From: Luscinia megarhynchos | Taxonomy: Eukaryota > Chordata > Aves > Passeriformes > Turdidae | Direction of reading: 5' to 3' | Length of the DNA: 64,000 bases | NCBI GenBank assembly: GCA_034336665.1 | Contig: JAPFBE010000013.1 | Span: forward strand, 20,625,056 to 20,689,055 | In this document: piece by piece, positions 22,861 to 35,909 of the stretch | Numbering within the stretch: position 1 is the stretch's first letter | Layout of the letters: every line of letters begins with the position of its first letter | Translations under genes and position numbers: made by a program | The notes under the pieces: model-generated | What the model saw: only the letters and a program-made list of their open reading frames with translations | What the model was told of the DNA's origin: nothing | The model's database searches: none

Positions 22861-25800
22861 TCCTAGGAGGAAGTGGCCTCCTGCTTCCTGGCAGCTCCAG
22901 TATCGGTCGCGTGCGGCCGGCTCGGCTGGGACCTGGGCGCTGGGCACGGACACGGGGGAATCCTCTTTGGCCTCTCGCAAGCGCCCACCCGAGCTTTTGC
23001 TGCTGGCTCAGCGGCCTCAACCTCTCGGGAATTTCTGGGGTAGCTGCAGTGCTGCTGCACCTGCTGGGCATCTGCTCGTGGGAGCAGGAGCTCACCTCCC
23101 TACCCACAGACGGCCTTCAGCCAGCAGCTTCCTCTGCCAAGCTTTGCGGGTTGCCTACAGCTTCTAACCTCCTCTTGGAAATAAAGTGATCATTTCGCTT
23201 CTTGGATGCCTTGGTCTTGGCTGATGATCTGGCTTTAAATACTTGGTTTTTCACTGGGAACCAGTGAAGGAAGCAATAAAATGTGGAGGGTATGCTTTTT
23301 TATTGTTTTGCTTGACAGCTGTGTTACTGGGAGATGCTCTAGCCAAAACTTGACTACACGGTTCCAGAGGTTCATATTTTCACTGCAGAGTCCTAGATGT
23401 AGCCAAAACTTACTAGGTTGGTGGAGTCAATATTTGTTCTTTCCAACCAGGATAAGAAAGATACTGTCTTGCAGTGGAGCAATGCAGTCCAGGTTTAGGA
23501 ACCAGCCTTAATTTCATGAGTTTTCTTGGAGGAGGTTAATGAGAAACATTGGATGTGCAGTAACATCTGACTGTTCACTGGGGAGGAACAGTAGGTTTTC
23601 CATCTCCTTACGAAAAGAAGGAACTTACCCTTCAACTTTGGCTTTGGCTTTGGTTTTGCAGAACAGAGGTAATGAGGAAGCATCCCTCTCATGAAGAGAT
23701 GTGGGTTTTGTTAGTAAAAAGCACACAGTGATTTTGAATGCTTTATTCTTGCCAGAGAGATGCTGTTGTAGGAAATTATGGAAAACATTCTGTTCCCATG
23801 AGACTTGACAAGTCAGAATACATATGGGGTTTAATTTAATTAGATCAAGGTTTTGCCAATCTTGAGAGTTTGAATTGGTTTCTTGTGATTTTCTGCATTA
23901 AGACCCCAGAGTCAGCTATTTCACAATGAAAGCTGAAACAAGACATGTTGAACTACAGTGCTTTTAAATAAGAGCAACTGTATCTACCTGTCAGCAGTCT
24001 GGACAAGGCTGTGCTACAGCATTGTAAAAACTTGATTTATCTAGAGCTTTGCACATCTTATTTTTCATAAAAGCCTTGAGTTCAGGGGTTTCTCCGGCCT
24101 TCTCTGTGTTTATGTTATTAAGCCAATTGAGTTTACTCGGTCTGTGCTTTCAGTCGGCTGACAAGGAGTCCCGTTTCAAACCAGAAACTCACCAAGTATG
24201 CATTGACAATACCCTACTGCAGAATGACTTTTTCGAAGCAGCATGCACCTCTGCATCATCTTTTCCGCAGTGTGGAAACTGTGTGAGCTCATATTTGTTT
24301 GGAATGTAATGTGGAGGTGGAAGCCTTAAAGGACGCTGAATGATGCTTTACAAAGAATGATGTTTGCAGTTGTGGTCCAGATGTTACTACATAGTAGTAG
24401 CAACTTGTTCTCTTGCTCTCATCCTGAAAACATGGACTAGAGGGAAAATCTTAGAATATCTGATAAAAATATAGTGTTGGTTCACAGAGACCTGTACAGT
24501 TGGTACCTTCAGGCATCCCACCTTCCTTCCTGCCTTTCCTGCTGTCATGCTCCACAGTTAAGAAGCAACTAGTACAGAAATGCAATCCCTGCCTGGTTCT
24601 CTGGCATGTATTCCAAACAGGGCATCCCACACTTGCCCTGCACTGTTTGTATTCCCTTATCAAAGGCAACTGGTGATTACTTTGCTATTGTTAATGACAA
24701 GCACAACTTACTGTACTATCAAAGTTTAAATAAGATAGAGATGTTTCTGGAGTATAGCTGAACTACAACATAGCTTGTGAGAAACTTTGTAAAACCTCCC
24801 TGAGTGCATGCAGCTGCTTGGATGGGAAGTGGTGTGGAAGTTGTTAGGATGAGTACGTAACAAATACATAATGATAGCTTAATTTAAAAGGGAAAGAAGG
24901 GAGTAATTGATGTGTGCTGTTCTGAAGTGGTGATAAACATTTAACTGCAGCATTACAGCCTAAAAGTTGTATTGTGTCAGTCCGGTCACCACTAGATAAC
25001 ATTATGATGAGTGTCTGAACAAGACCTTGATAAAATTCATTTGGTGTTTATACAAACACTGCAGAACTTTTCTGATTAGGATTAAAAGCCAAGGGAGTCC
25101 CATCCCATGTGCTTCTGGGACAGTTTTCCCCATGTAGAAGGAGAACACAGAGTGATGTGCTGCATAATGGCTGCTCATGCTTTGGAGAAAAAAAATCAGT
25201 CCATAAGGTGGGCCAATGAAGCTTTCTTCTGTCAGGGAAAGATGGGGCTCATGTTCTAACCAGAGTTTGTAAACCTGCATGACTTCACCGGAGGGGCTGG
25301 AAGGTCTATAGGTCTGCAGGTCCTGGATGGGGCCCTAGGAGATGTACTTGGGTTGTTGGTCTGGTGCAGATGGTGTGATGGGAGGCCTGAGGAGTCTGTG
25401 GGCTGATGGCCTCCTGTGTTGCTGTTTGCAGGTTGCCTCTCGCTCCTGGTGACAGTGCAGGATGTTGAGCGTTACACCACCTTATTCGCCACTGTCATCC
25501 TCAAGTGTGACTACAGCACCTCAGCACAGCTGCAAGACGTGGTGGTGACCTGGCGCTTCAAATCCTTCTGCAAGGACCCCATCTTTGACTACTACTCAGC
25601 CTGTAAGTGTCAGGCTCGTCTTCCAAGTAATCCCCCTTCAAGTGGGAAGAAAGGGGAAGGTAGACTCACTGGGGTAGTACAGGGTTTTGATCCCTTCCTA
25701 TGCAAAAACCAGGTGGTGGCATTTCCGTGCAGTCTGAGGAAATGGAGGTCATGTCTGTGATTTCCTTTGAAATGTCAAGGCCTTATCAGATCGTAGAAAT

Positions 25801-28800
25801 CCCATCCAAAGCAGCTCCTGTGTCCTCCTTTGTCATCGACTCAGAATACAGGGCAGTTCAGCTGTGGTTGACGCAAGTCAGTCTTAGCAGCCCCATCTTA
25901 TGCTTCAGCATGTTTGAAAGCAAGGGCTGTGCAGCAAGTGGGCTTCAGGATTCCATGGGGGACTTCTGGTTGGAGCTAGATACCTGTGACCAGATGTTAC
26001 TGATTTTAGGAAATAGAAGAAACACATACATTTTGAAGGGCATGAAGACTTCTAAGTAATAACATTTGGTAGTGGTGGGAGCACTTCATGTGCAGACAGT
26101 CTAGTGCCTTAAGTCAGAGGTGTTTAATATGGTACACAAACTGCATTTTAGGATAACCACTTGATCCAAAAAGATGGTGATCCCTCTATGTTTAGTGTTG
26201 GTGTGGCCTCACCTGGAGTATGGTATGTGGTGCTGGGTCCCCAGATTTAAGGATATTAAGGTACTTGAATGCATCCAGAGGAGTGCAACAAACCTAATAA
26301 AAGCCCTGGGAGATACATCCGTGGGGAGCTGCTAAGAACTTCAGGCTTGTCTAGTTCAGGAAAAAGGAGACTGAGGGGGGACCTCATTGCTCTCTACAGC
26401 TTCTTGAGAAAGGGGAAGTGAAGAGGGAGGTACTGATCTCTCTTCCTGGTATCCAGTGATAGGAATGGCTCAATACTATATCAGTAGTTTACTACTTTGC
26501 GTTTTAGTCAATCCTGAAGTGATCAGACAGTTGGACTAGGTAACCTTTGTATGTCCCTGCCAGCTGAACTATTCTGCTCTGTTCTATTGTTTATAAACCC
26601 TGCAGAATGTACACTTACTTACCACTTACTGTTGGTACTTGGTGCCCAAACTCTCCTTTAGGCAGTCTGGATGGGTTGGGTAGGCATGTTACCAAGTGCT
26701 CTACAGCCTAGTCCCTAAGCAGGTGAGTCCCTGGCTCAGCTGATCCCAGCAGAATGTGAGTGCTTTTAGCCCAGGCTCAAGCTAATAGTCCCGAAGAGAG
26801 ACTTCATGCTCCATTTTAGGTATAGCAGTGAAAGAGCCTTCAACAAGCTTTGTCCTCATCTCTCTTCACTGCAAGCTCTTTGCAGAAAATGCTGACTGAA
26901 TCAGCTGTTTCCCCAAATCTCAGCTTATAAATACTTGGAAATTCAATGTTGATTTAAGATGTGAGTCTGTCAGAAGAGTATTGTACAGAAATTGCCTCCA
27001 GTCCTCCACTAATTCTCCTGTGTGTCTTTACATTTAATCCTTGGCTGGAATCAGATAATGGATTATTTTCTTTCTTTATGAGCTCCACAACATGTAATTG
27101 GATACAGGAGGGAAAGGGAGACAATTCATAGAGCAGTTCATGTATGTCTGGAGATTTCTTTTGGTAGATAAACACCCTTTTGTTTTAGTTTTAGTTCTAG
27201 TACTCCTGGGTGTTCTATTTTATGACTTTTCTCTTTTCAGCTTCATACTGGGAGCTGCCTTCCAGCCTACCACCATTAGCTTCTATTTACTGTTGTTCTT
27301 TCAGTTTTGAGTACAGGAGGCATCTCCTCTGCAGCTCCCACATTCTCAAAATCCCTGCCATTCCTGTGCCTCTACATCTGTTTGGTTTTGAGTACTCCAG
27401 AGCAACGTCCTGGTTTGAAGCCATGGTTTGTACTGCTAAACCAAAGCAATTGCACACAATATACTCAAGAATTTCTCTCCTGCTCACAAGAGGATGGAAA
27501 TTGCTCTTTTGAAATAACTTTTGACACCTCTGATGATGTGCGTTTGTAGCATACCAGGCTGGTTTAGCCCTTGGCCAGGACCCCTCTGACGACTGCAATG
27601 ACAGCCAGCGGAAGGTGCGCATTGTAATCCAGAAATTTGGGCAGAAGGACCCTGTGCTGGGCATCGACTACCAGCAGCGAAAGATCACCATTCAGAACCG
27701 TGAGTGACCTCCCAGGCAGGCAGTGAACTCAGGAACTGTCCAATATCTGGGTCTGCTAAGTGAGGAGAAGCATAACATGGTTAATGTCATCTGTAGTTTA
27801 TATACTGCACACGGTAATGGAATAAGAGCAGTGAAGGGCCCTGTCCCCAGCTGGCCTGAGGGTGTTGGAGGCACTTCAGCCTAAGGAGCTGAGGATCCCA
27901 GTGCATTTTGCTGAAGGGCACAACAGCTGAGGAGCTCAGAGGCTATAATACAGTTCATTCTTCTAAGTACTGCATAATTGTCCAGATGTGTTATGTGCTC
28001 CCCACTGTCCACAGAGATAGATATTGCTCCTGCCAGAAGAGCCATTGGGATTGCTGGCCTAAGAGGGATAGTGATCTGTATTCCAAAACCAGTAGGGTTG
28101 GCTCCCAGCAACAAGGAAAACATGAACTGGCAATGAACGCTGTTTGTAGAAGCTCTCAGTGGACTCAAATGAGATTATTTGAAGGTGATGGCTACGCTTG
28201 GGAAGAGGGGAGATGCATTACTCTGTGTCTCCTGTAGGCAGAGGGTGGAGCCTGAGAGTAGTGTCTGTCAGTCACAAATAGCTCACTGACCTCTCAGTAT
28301 CTCTCCCACAGGAGCAGACCTTGTCATCAGTGAGGTCATGTGGTGGGACCATGGCATGTACTACTGCACTGTGGAAGCACCAGGAGATACCTCCGGTGAT
28401 GCGGACAAAGAAGTTAAGCTGATTGTTCTCCGTAAGTACCTGTGCTTTGTTGCCAAGATACTGCCTCCTGTTCTCCTCCACACCAATACATCTCCAGCAG
28501 TGGAGAGGTGCTCAGTAAGCTACCATGGCCAGATACATCAGGATCAATCATTTTTTTCTCTCCTTTTTTTCCCCACAGACTGGCTCACAGTACTCCTCAT
28601 TATTCTCGGTGGCCTCCTCCTCCTTCTGCTGATCGGGATATGCTGGTGCCAGTGCTGCCCCCAGTATTGCTGCTGCCACATCCAGTGTGGCTGCTGTCCA
28701 ACACGGTGCTGCTGTAATCAGAAAGGTGAGGTTCAAGTGGATGTGCATCCATTTATGGCTTCTGTCAAGACAAAAGCTTGGCTGCTTTGTGCCTTTTGCT

Positions 28801-31800
28801 TAGCATCCATATAAACAGACCTTTCTTTGGCTGGTGTGACCTCCAAGACCAGCTAATCTGAAATTAGAGAAGGGGATCTCAGATATGTGGAATCTATCTT
28901 GCTCCTCTGTGTCCAACTATCAGAAGTTTCTCCTCACTCACCCCTCATTACCAGCTTCTCTCACACCATCTAGGGTACAATCAGTTCCCTTGTCTGGGTA
29001 GCTCAGGACCTTTCTTTCCTGTCTTGTAGTTCATATGCCTGTACACTTGAGAAGGACAAGCAAATGCCTTAATGCTAGTCTCCAAACTAGCCTTACTTTC
29101 AAGTATGTTGCTCTGAGAAGAGTTTCTTAAAAATTGGAAATTTTTTATCTGCATGTTCTCTTAAGAGCTGTTCCTTATACTAGAAAAAGGTACTGTTTAG
29201 TTTTCTTTGGGAAAGGAAATTAGAAGAAAGTGGAGAAAGATAGTCTCTCTTGCTGGTCAGCCTTGGAAGTGCATTCTGAATTTTTGAGGGTTAAAAGAGA
29301 CTTTGTTTTGTTTGCTTTTTTCAGTAATAAAGTTTCTGCAGCCTGACCCTGTTCTTTTAATAAGGCTACTATTTGAATTTTGGCTGTTAATTTCATATAA
29401 CCTCTGCATTCCTGTAACTGAAACTTGGTTAGCAGTAAGTAGACTACTCCCCCTGAAGCTTACACAGTCTAACAGTAACAAAATACAACAAATAAGTTTA
29501 TTTATCATTGAAATCACCAGGATCTTCCCTAGATGCTACAAGGAGTGGATTTATGAACAAGGATCTCTGAGGTTTACCTTTGCCTTCAAAACAGCTATTT
29601 AGTATAGCTGTGAGAGTTTTAGATTTAAGCTTAATTTGCTTAGCGCTTGCAGAACATCTCTTTTATTGCTAAAACCAAAACTAAACATTGGAGGTCTTAC
29701 AGGTTGTCATGTAAAATGTGTAGTGCCAAGTAGGCTATAGAAATCTGGCAGAAAAATCAGTTTCTGTGAAGGGAGATGAGAGACTCACACCTCCAGAATT
29801 CCTAGTTCTCAGCAAAAAAAGAGATTTGGAGTTTGTGTAAGCTCCTTTCTGTTTTTCTGTGTTGCAGATTATAGCTCGCTCCAGACTGCTGCTGTTATTT
29901 CCTCCTGTTAATGAGGAGGGATTCTTGCAGGGTTTTCTAAACCTCTCCATGTTCATGAGAGAAGGTACAGACAAGCCCAGCCTCCTTGACTAGATGCTGG
30001 ATTCTGTCTCTGTAATTTCCATTGATGCTGCCTGCCCTCTGTATCCACTTTGCAAAAGATCCATGTGCCTGCTCCTCTCCACTAATAATACACCTCTTTA
30101 CTTCATCCTGCCTCTGACTTACTTTTTTGGCACTCCAAGAAATGAACTGGAAACCTTAAAATCACGAGAAGATAGATTCAGGGGACATTTTAAAACCATT
30201 GCTGAGGAATAACATTCCATACAGCTGAAGAGAAGGCAGAAATCCTCATCTGGGTACGGTTGCAGGGTGAGTGTGGATGCTTCCTTGCCCGTCGTTGGCC
30301 ACTAGAGGACAGCGTGGATCTGCTGAACAGTTACAGGTGCCAGTGAGGCAGGATAATCCTGGGTGCTGTGAATCATGCCATTAACGAGCATGGGTCTGAA
30401 CCGAGCAATAAAAGGGGAGTTGCATTGTTTGAGTTATTCAGGATTGAGGTACAGAAATATTAGACATGCCCCAGGAGCAAGCAATTACATTCCCCATGGA
30501 AAGCTCTGAGAAAAGCCCATCAGAGTAAATATACATATGACCTCCTTCTGTTTCTATTTGTTCCTTTTCTGCTGTGGACTTCTTCTAGTAATGAATCAGG
30601 GAAAAATAGGATATACTTGCACCTGGGTCTCAGTAAGTTGCAAAATATTTTATTTTTATAGTTGGCCCAGCAGCTGTTAAAGTCTGCCAAAGATGAAGAA
30701 TAGATTTTTCCAGCAGAGAGTAAGTGGAGGGAGCAACACAACTTTCTGGCAACAGAGTAGGAGTTTTGGAATTAGGGTGAATCTGACCTTCCTCAGATAA
30801 AAATGTTCACTTTAAAAAGCTCTGAAACTTTTGTTTTGCAGATGGGGAATCAGAGTATATATTGGATTCAAATTGGAAGGCAAAGTATCTGGGGAAGGAA
30901 CACAGGGCTAGTGGTAATGAAGGAAGAACAGGGCTAATTCTGGATTTGTTCAACTGTACAGAGAGATCAGAAAATGACAGGGACAGGATTTCTTTGGTCC
31001 TAGTGGCAGCCTTCTTGCTTTAAGAGGGAGAACACTAAGCAGGTATGCCCACAGGTGCTGGACCTTTTACTCCTCAGGACCAAGGTGAAAATGCCACTCA
31101 GCAGGCTCTAGGACATTCTCAGGGTAAAGTTCTTGGAAGCTGTTACCTCAGACCACACAGCTTTGAGGATACCAGATTATTAGGATTAAAACTCCTGAAG
31201 TTTCCAGCTTTGTAGTTAGTTCCCTCTGGTTGAAGCCAGACTGGGGAGGGGGAAGGGGTTTGCAATGGAGCATTAAGTGAAGCTGCGTGAACTGTGGAGA
31301 AAAGGAAGGATGTGTTGAGAGGCATGGTCAGTTCCTCTTCTGCTGCAAGTGATGCTCTGGATAAATCCAGTGAAACAGCTGAAGAAGGACATGTTTAATA
31401 ACTGGAGTGCTGCCTAAAGTGGAGAACTCAGTCCCAAAGAGCATGCAGTCTAAATGCTGCCTACTGCAGTGAACCCAGGGGACAGAATTAATTGGAGCTT
31501 AGCTGTAGCCTGGTTTCTTAAAGAAGCAAATCTTATGCAGTCAACTTGTCTGTCTCTCCCTTGTCTCTTTCCCTCCAATAGCTTTTAATTTCATCAGCCA
31601 ACTTCAGCCAGATTGATCAGAGGGGTAAAAGTCTCAAAGGCAGTTATATTCCTGTCTGTTTCTTTAACTGTAATGTTTTGTTCATGCCTGACCAGACAAG
31701 AGGCTGCAGTAAAAGTCTGTCCCTTCTGAAACTCCAAGAAAGCCATAAAAGAGAAATTTGTAAAGGTGCTGTTGCTGAAAAGCTTCAGCCAGTAATAACA

Positions 31801-34800
31801 GACAAACCAGGCTTCGTAATGTCAGGGACTTGCAGAATTTACTTGCTTATAAGCTTAAGTTTAGATGGTTTGTGGTAAAAGAAATAAGTTTCTGTAAGGT
31901 GTTTTTAGGTATTCCCCCAAAAGAAGCAGCAATGAACTATGGTTTGAAGGCAAGCTTGTCTTTATTGAGGAGTGAGATAGAAATGCTGAAAAAAGGAAAG
32001 TAAATTTGGAGTCTGACCCCATGAATAGGGGTCTGAGTTAGCAGCAGTGGAAACCCTGTGAAAGAGAGAAATTTCTGCTGTTTGCTCTTTTGGCACGCTG
32101 GACATTGCTGTTGAGAACAGGAAATTTAGTTTGTTCACCACTTTGACCACACTATCTTAGAGGATTTAATTTTAACAGTCATTCTGAGGTAAATTATGGA
32201 ATGACAAAAAGAACGGTCAAAAAACTAGAAAGGGAGAAGCTGGACAGTGCACCTCTGGGTGCTGTCTTTGTGAAACAGAGAGAAAATGATGGAGTGTAGA
32301 GTGGAAAATATGATCTGGACAGAACCCGCATCATGGTGGCAAGGAAAGGTCCCATTTAGTAGGAAATCAAAGCCAAAAGGGGAACGGACCAGTGATGAGC
32401 TGAAAGAATTTTGAGAGATAGAAAACTGTTGCATGTCTTGATGTATGAAACATTATTTCTGCAGCTCTACTCATAATGGCAGAGCAAGTAGAAGCCTTAA
32501 CTGAGTTATGTGCTGCATACTTAATCATTGTTCCCAATTGCTGGGACTGGAATCAGAACATTGGGCAGTAAAGCTTTTCTTCTGTTTTAAGTACTCTTTT
32601 GAAGAGGTACAACTTTGCATTGCAATTTCCTGTGCTCTGTTTCTTACTTTTGTCATAGGGAGAGAGATTTTAAATTTGTGAACTTCCTGTATCCAAAGGC
32701 TACAGCCTGTGAAGCAAAATGGTATGTGATCTGCAAGCTGTGCCCTCTGGACAGGTGCTGTAAGCTTTCTTTTTCTTTTACAGTACTGGAACGGCACCAG
32801 TTCATGAAGCGGGCTCAGGCACTTGCACCTTGGTTATCACCCAACGTGTTCTATGGAGCTGGTGACAGGAACTCAAAACTTTCATCTTACCAGCTGAACC
32901 CTCTGCTGCAACAAGGTGAGACCAGGGGCATCATTTCAGAGGGAAATCAGGATGAGAAACAGGTAACTTCTTTGGGAAGTTCAGCATTGAGGCTTTAGCC
33001 TCTCCACCAGAAAAGAGAGAAAGATGTTCCTATCATAACTGCATATCCTAGAATGGCAGCTCTGCCACATCTGCAGCACACCATAAACTCATCTAGGTGC
33101 ATAAAAACAGCCTGTTATCCTAAGTGTCTTGCTGGGCTCAGTGCTGGGTGAAGCAGTTTAACACTAACTAAAGTGTATCTGTGCTACACCCCAGCAGCTC
33201 CAGGGTAAATATACCCAGCTTATCTTGCTTTGTGTGGCAGAGCAGGGTACTGTCCCTTTGTTCTGCTGTGCTGGTCACGGTCAACTCCTTATAGCCAAAA
33301 CTGACAGGACAAGTGAGGTGCAATTTGTTTGAGTTCTTATCAAATGTCTAGTCTTCAAATTATTCAGGGCAAACTGCCTTCTGTGCAACAGATCTAGCCT
33401 GCATGCAGCAAAAAAATGAAGAACTCTTTAATGAACCAGGGAAGAATTTCCTTCTCCATTTGTTGCTTATATCTGTACATACGTGTGTGCATGTGTGCAT
33501 ACATATAAAAATTTTCATTTTTTATTTTCATTTTCTTTTGCAGTATTTTTTCTGGTTCAATGAAATGTAGAATTAAACACTATGGTCTTTCTCTGATTAT
33601 TTGTAAATAAAATATGGTATCAGTGCTGTAGGAAAGAAATGTTCCTCTAAATACACAGACTGTATTTCCAGGTATGCTGGACTTCTTACCTCTATACTGC
33701 CTAAAACATGTTGGATTATGCTACAGCTCATTAGTTACTACTCTTTGCACCACACCTCATTTGTTCTGGATGTGCTGGTTGCTGTGCCTGAGACTTGTGC
33801 AGCTCTTGCACTGAGGAGGAGCAGGAGAAGAGAAGCAACTTAGCCACAATCATGAGTGCAGAAGGGCCTTCTCTTCAGTGTTTCCTCTTGACTTGCTGTG
33901 TTCCCCTGTGCTTTTCTCCTTAGATGTATCTCTGCAGAACAGTCTTCCACTAGTGCAGCCACAAGCCCAGCTTTCCCGTAACAATGGTGTTTTGGACTAT
34001 CTGGAGTCTGAAATCCATAACCTGAACGTGTCCCAGCTGCGGCCGCCCTCCCACCAGCGGCAGGCTTTGCAGCCCAGCTTGCTGTCCTCACTGGGCTCTG
34101 ATATTGTGCCACCTCCTCTTGCTGACCACATCTCCTCCATCCATGGGAGCAGCAACTCCTCACGGCCGCAAAGAGCTGCCCGCACCCCCAGATCCTGGGA
34201 ATCTGCAGCAGAGGACAGAAGGGAAAACCATAGGTGGCCCTTGCCTTCCAGTGGGGATTCTCATTCCAGCTACAGTCAGGAGCCCTGGGACAGGCAGCGA
34301 GAGGATCATCCTCAGAGGCAGAGGACAGGTGGCTACAATGGCAGGCCCCAGCACTCCAGACGGGATGTGTCACCCCCACGCCAAGCTGAGAGGGGCAAGA
34401 GCAGCAGCAGTTCCTATCCGGAGGAGACCAAGGAGCGCTCCAGCAACCATCGTGGTGGGAGGCAAGAGCCCGGGGGAAGGCGAGAATATGAGCACCGTGC
34501 TGGGAGGAGCAATTACTCCGGCCAGAGGCGGCACAGCTACTCCCCTCCCTCTTCTCGCAGGGGCTCGTGGAGCTCCTCAGAAGAGCAAGTCCGTGTCCCG
34601 GTGTCGAACCGCAGGCGAAGGAACCGCAGGTCCCGGGAGTGGCCAGAAGAGAAACCGCCCAGTTATCGCTCCTTAGAAATCATCCCAGCTCAGGACAAGA
34701 AGCACAAAGGCAGCGCAGGGACCCGCTCGGTGAGTCAGATGCTTTTGTGCGTCTAAGGGAAAAGGTGGGGTTTAGGGAGTCAGAGGGAGTGTTTGCTATT

Positions 34801-35909
34801 TTCTGTAGCCTTTTGTCTTTCAAACAGAAGCCGAGGAGCAAGGAGTGCTCTGCACAGCATGGTTATGAAGAGGCTGCTGGGTACCTGCCTTTCAATAGGC
34901 ATTGTCTGGATGTAGTGTGTTCAGGGGCAAAGTAAAAAGTCAAATCCCTGGAAGTGTTTAATGCCATGTTGGATGGGGCCCTGAACAACCTGGTCTAATG
35001 GAAGGTGTCCCTGCCCAGGGTAGGAGAATTGGAACTGGGTGATCTTTAAGGTCTGTTTCAACCCAAACCATGCTATGATCCTTTGATTCTGAAATAAATT
35101 AAATCCTCTGAGGGTGACGTGTTATATTCCTGTCCTTATCCAGAGGCTTTTGGGATTCTGTGTATATATTGGTGTTAAATAGCTATTCTAGTACTGACTG
35201 GAGAGAAAGCACTTCCGGATTAGGCAGCAGCATCCATCCCTCTGTAACCATCTCTGGTGTTGGTTTACTTCTGATTTCTTTTAAAATGTACATGATATTT
35301 CTAAGATGGCACATATGGTGAAAACATACAGGTCAGGTGGCTAAAGCTACATGAAGTAGGCTATAAGGTCATGGGTGGCATGGATGAAAAATGTGTCATT
35401 CTCCAGACCAGCTGGAAGAGGATGACTCCCTTCTTTGAAACTCCTGAGAACTAAACATACATTATGTGGGCAGTGAACAGTTACTGTTCACAGCTCTGCT
35501 TGTCAGTTTGCACTGGAATTAGAATTCAGGTGGCAACCTAAGTGTGAAAAGCTTCATATCCAATTGTTAATCTCCAAATTAGACAGTGTATTCTGCCTAA
35601 AAAAAATGAAGATTCTTTTAAATTGAAAAATGTGAAGTGTCCCTTATCACACATAAGCAGAATTTTACCATGTGGGAATATTTTGAGGGGCAGTATGTTG
35701 CAGATTACCATTTTCACTTCTGTGTTGTGGAAGGAAGTGCAATTCTAGTTCCAGCTGGAATGTGTATATGTATGAATGGTTTTTGTTATGGTGCTCAGAA
35801 CAGGTAGGAAGACATAGGATTTTCATTCATCGTTCCTTCTTCCTGAATCTTTTATTTTCTCTTGCAGGACAGAGGAAGTTCCCACAGTGGAAGAAGCATA
35901 GTCATTTAA
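22529..35909 (+). CDS. ILDR1: ILDR1 (angulin-2), complete, eight coding exons
   Basis: Immunoglobulin-like domain receptor 1, a single-pass membrane protein that marks tricellular junctions, recruits tricellulin, and in mammals is needed for hearing (DFNB42) and CCK secretion. Exons: 22529-22583, 25432-25602, 27550-27699, 28312-28431, 28579-28725, 32784-32915, 33924-34729 and 35868-35909. All junctions are GT/AG and in phase, giving 1,623 nt and 540 residues (human about 546). Signal peptide (about residues 1-20); one V-type Ig domain with paired Cys in LKCDYS and MYYCTVE; transmembrane segment about 168-187; Cys-rich juxtamembrane stretch ([12 protein letters not shown]...CCC), likely palmitoylated; long Ser/Arg-rich tail with [15 protein letters not shown]-terminus SHSGRSIVI, a PDZ-ligand-like end typical of angulins. 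Identity is recalled; LSR and ILDR2 are paralogues but fit the tail less well. Confidence 0.96.
25432..25602 (+). CDS. ILDR1: ILDR1 exon 2 (Ig domain, first half)
   Basis: 171 bp, phase 1/1. It encodes [20 protein letters not shown] ... DPIFDYYSA, with the first Ig cysteine in ILKCDYS. Acceptor CTGTTTGCAG, donor GTAAGT. Confidence 0.95.
26165..26585 (+). mobile_element. CR1 LINE fragment in ILDR1 intron 2
   Basis: Sense CR1 text: GGTGCTGGGTCCCCAG, CATCCAGAGGAGTGCAAC, GACCTCATTGCTCTCTACA, then GGACTAGGTAACCTTTG. It is diverged and interrupted. Confidence 0.85.
27550..27699 (+). CDS. ILDR1: ILDR1 exon 3 (Ig domain)
   Basis: 150 bp, phase 1/1. It encodes [20 protein letters not shown] ... [11 protein letters not shown]. 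Acceptor CGTTTGTAG, donor GTGAGT. Confidence 0.95.
28312..28431 (+). CDS. ILDR1: ILDR1 exon 4 (Ig domain, end)
   Basis: 120 bp, phase 1/1. It encodes [20 protein letters not shown] ... KEVKLIVL. The D-x-G-x-Y-x-C motif carries the second Ig cysteine. Confidence 0.96.
28579..28725 (+). CDS. ILDR1: ILDR1 exon 5 (transmembrane and Cys-rich)
   Basis: 147 bp, phase 1/1. The membrane span [20 protein letters not shown] is followed by a cluster of sixteen cysteines in about 28 residues ([12 protein letters not shown]...), the angulin S-acylation region. Confidence 0.96.
30299..30314 (+). promoter_or_regulatory. Strong CTCF-type binding motif
   Basis: CCACTAGAGGACAGCG matches the vertebrate CTCF core (CCASYAGRKGGCAS) at nearly every position, with one G to A change, within TTGGCCAC...CGTGG. 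It lies in ILDR1 intron 5. Binding is predicted only; motif orientation is plus. Confidence 0.65.
32784..32915 (+). CDS. ILDR1: ILDR1 exon 6 (cytoplasmic)
   Basis: 132 bp, phase 1/1. It encodes [20 protein letters not shown] ... [10 protein letters not shown]. Acceptor TTCTTTTACAG, donor GTGAGA. Confidence 0.93.
33924..34729 (+). CDS. ILDR1: ILDR1 exon 7 (large cytoplasmic tail exon)
   Basis: 806 bp, enters in phase 1 and leaves in phase 0. Ser/Arg/Gln-rich low-complexity tail. It starts [20 protein letters not shown], includes [15 protein letters not shown] and [14 protein letters not shown], and ends GSAGTRS before GTGAGT. Other long frames over this exon on both strands are shadows. Confidence 0.95.
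34941..35100 (+). mobile_element. CR1 LINE 3' end in ILDR1 intron 7
   Basis: Sense CR1 3' text: GGATGGGGCCCTGAACAACC, TGGTCTAATGGAAGGTGTCC, then GATCTTTAAGGTC and a terminal TATGATCCTTTGATTCTG. Confidence 0.9.
35868..35909 (+). CDS. ILDR1: ILDR1 exon 8 (C-terminus, PDZ-type tail)
   Basis: 42 bp including TAA. It encodes [13 protein letters not shown] after a TCTTGCAG acceptor. The short final exon and hydrophobic last residue match angulin C-termini. Confidence 0.94.
   Translation, partial: DRGSSHSGRSIVI

Noticed and set aside
22166..23107. 313-codon minus-strand frame over the ILDR1 first exon.
   Set aside because: It lies antisense to the ILDR1 CpG island; composition is Pro/Arg/Ser low complexity driven by GC content and the GGA run.
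33840..34676. Long alternative frames on both strands over ILDR1 exon 7.
   Set aside because: Shadows of the Ser/Arg-rich ILDR1 tail, which joins correctly to its neighbours in the chosen frame.
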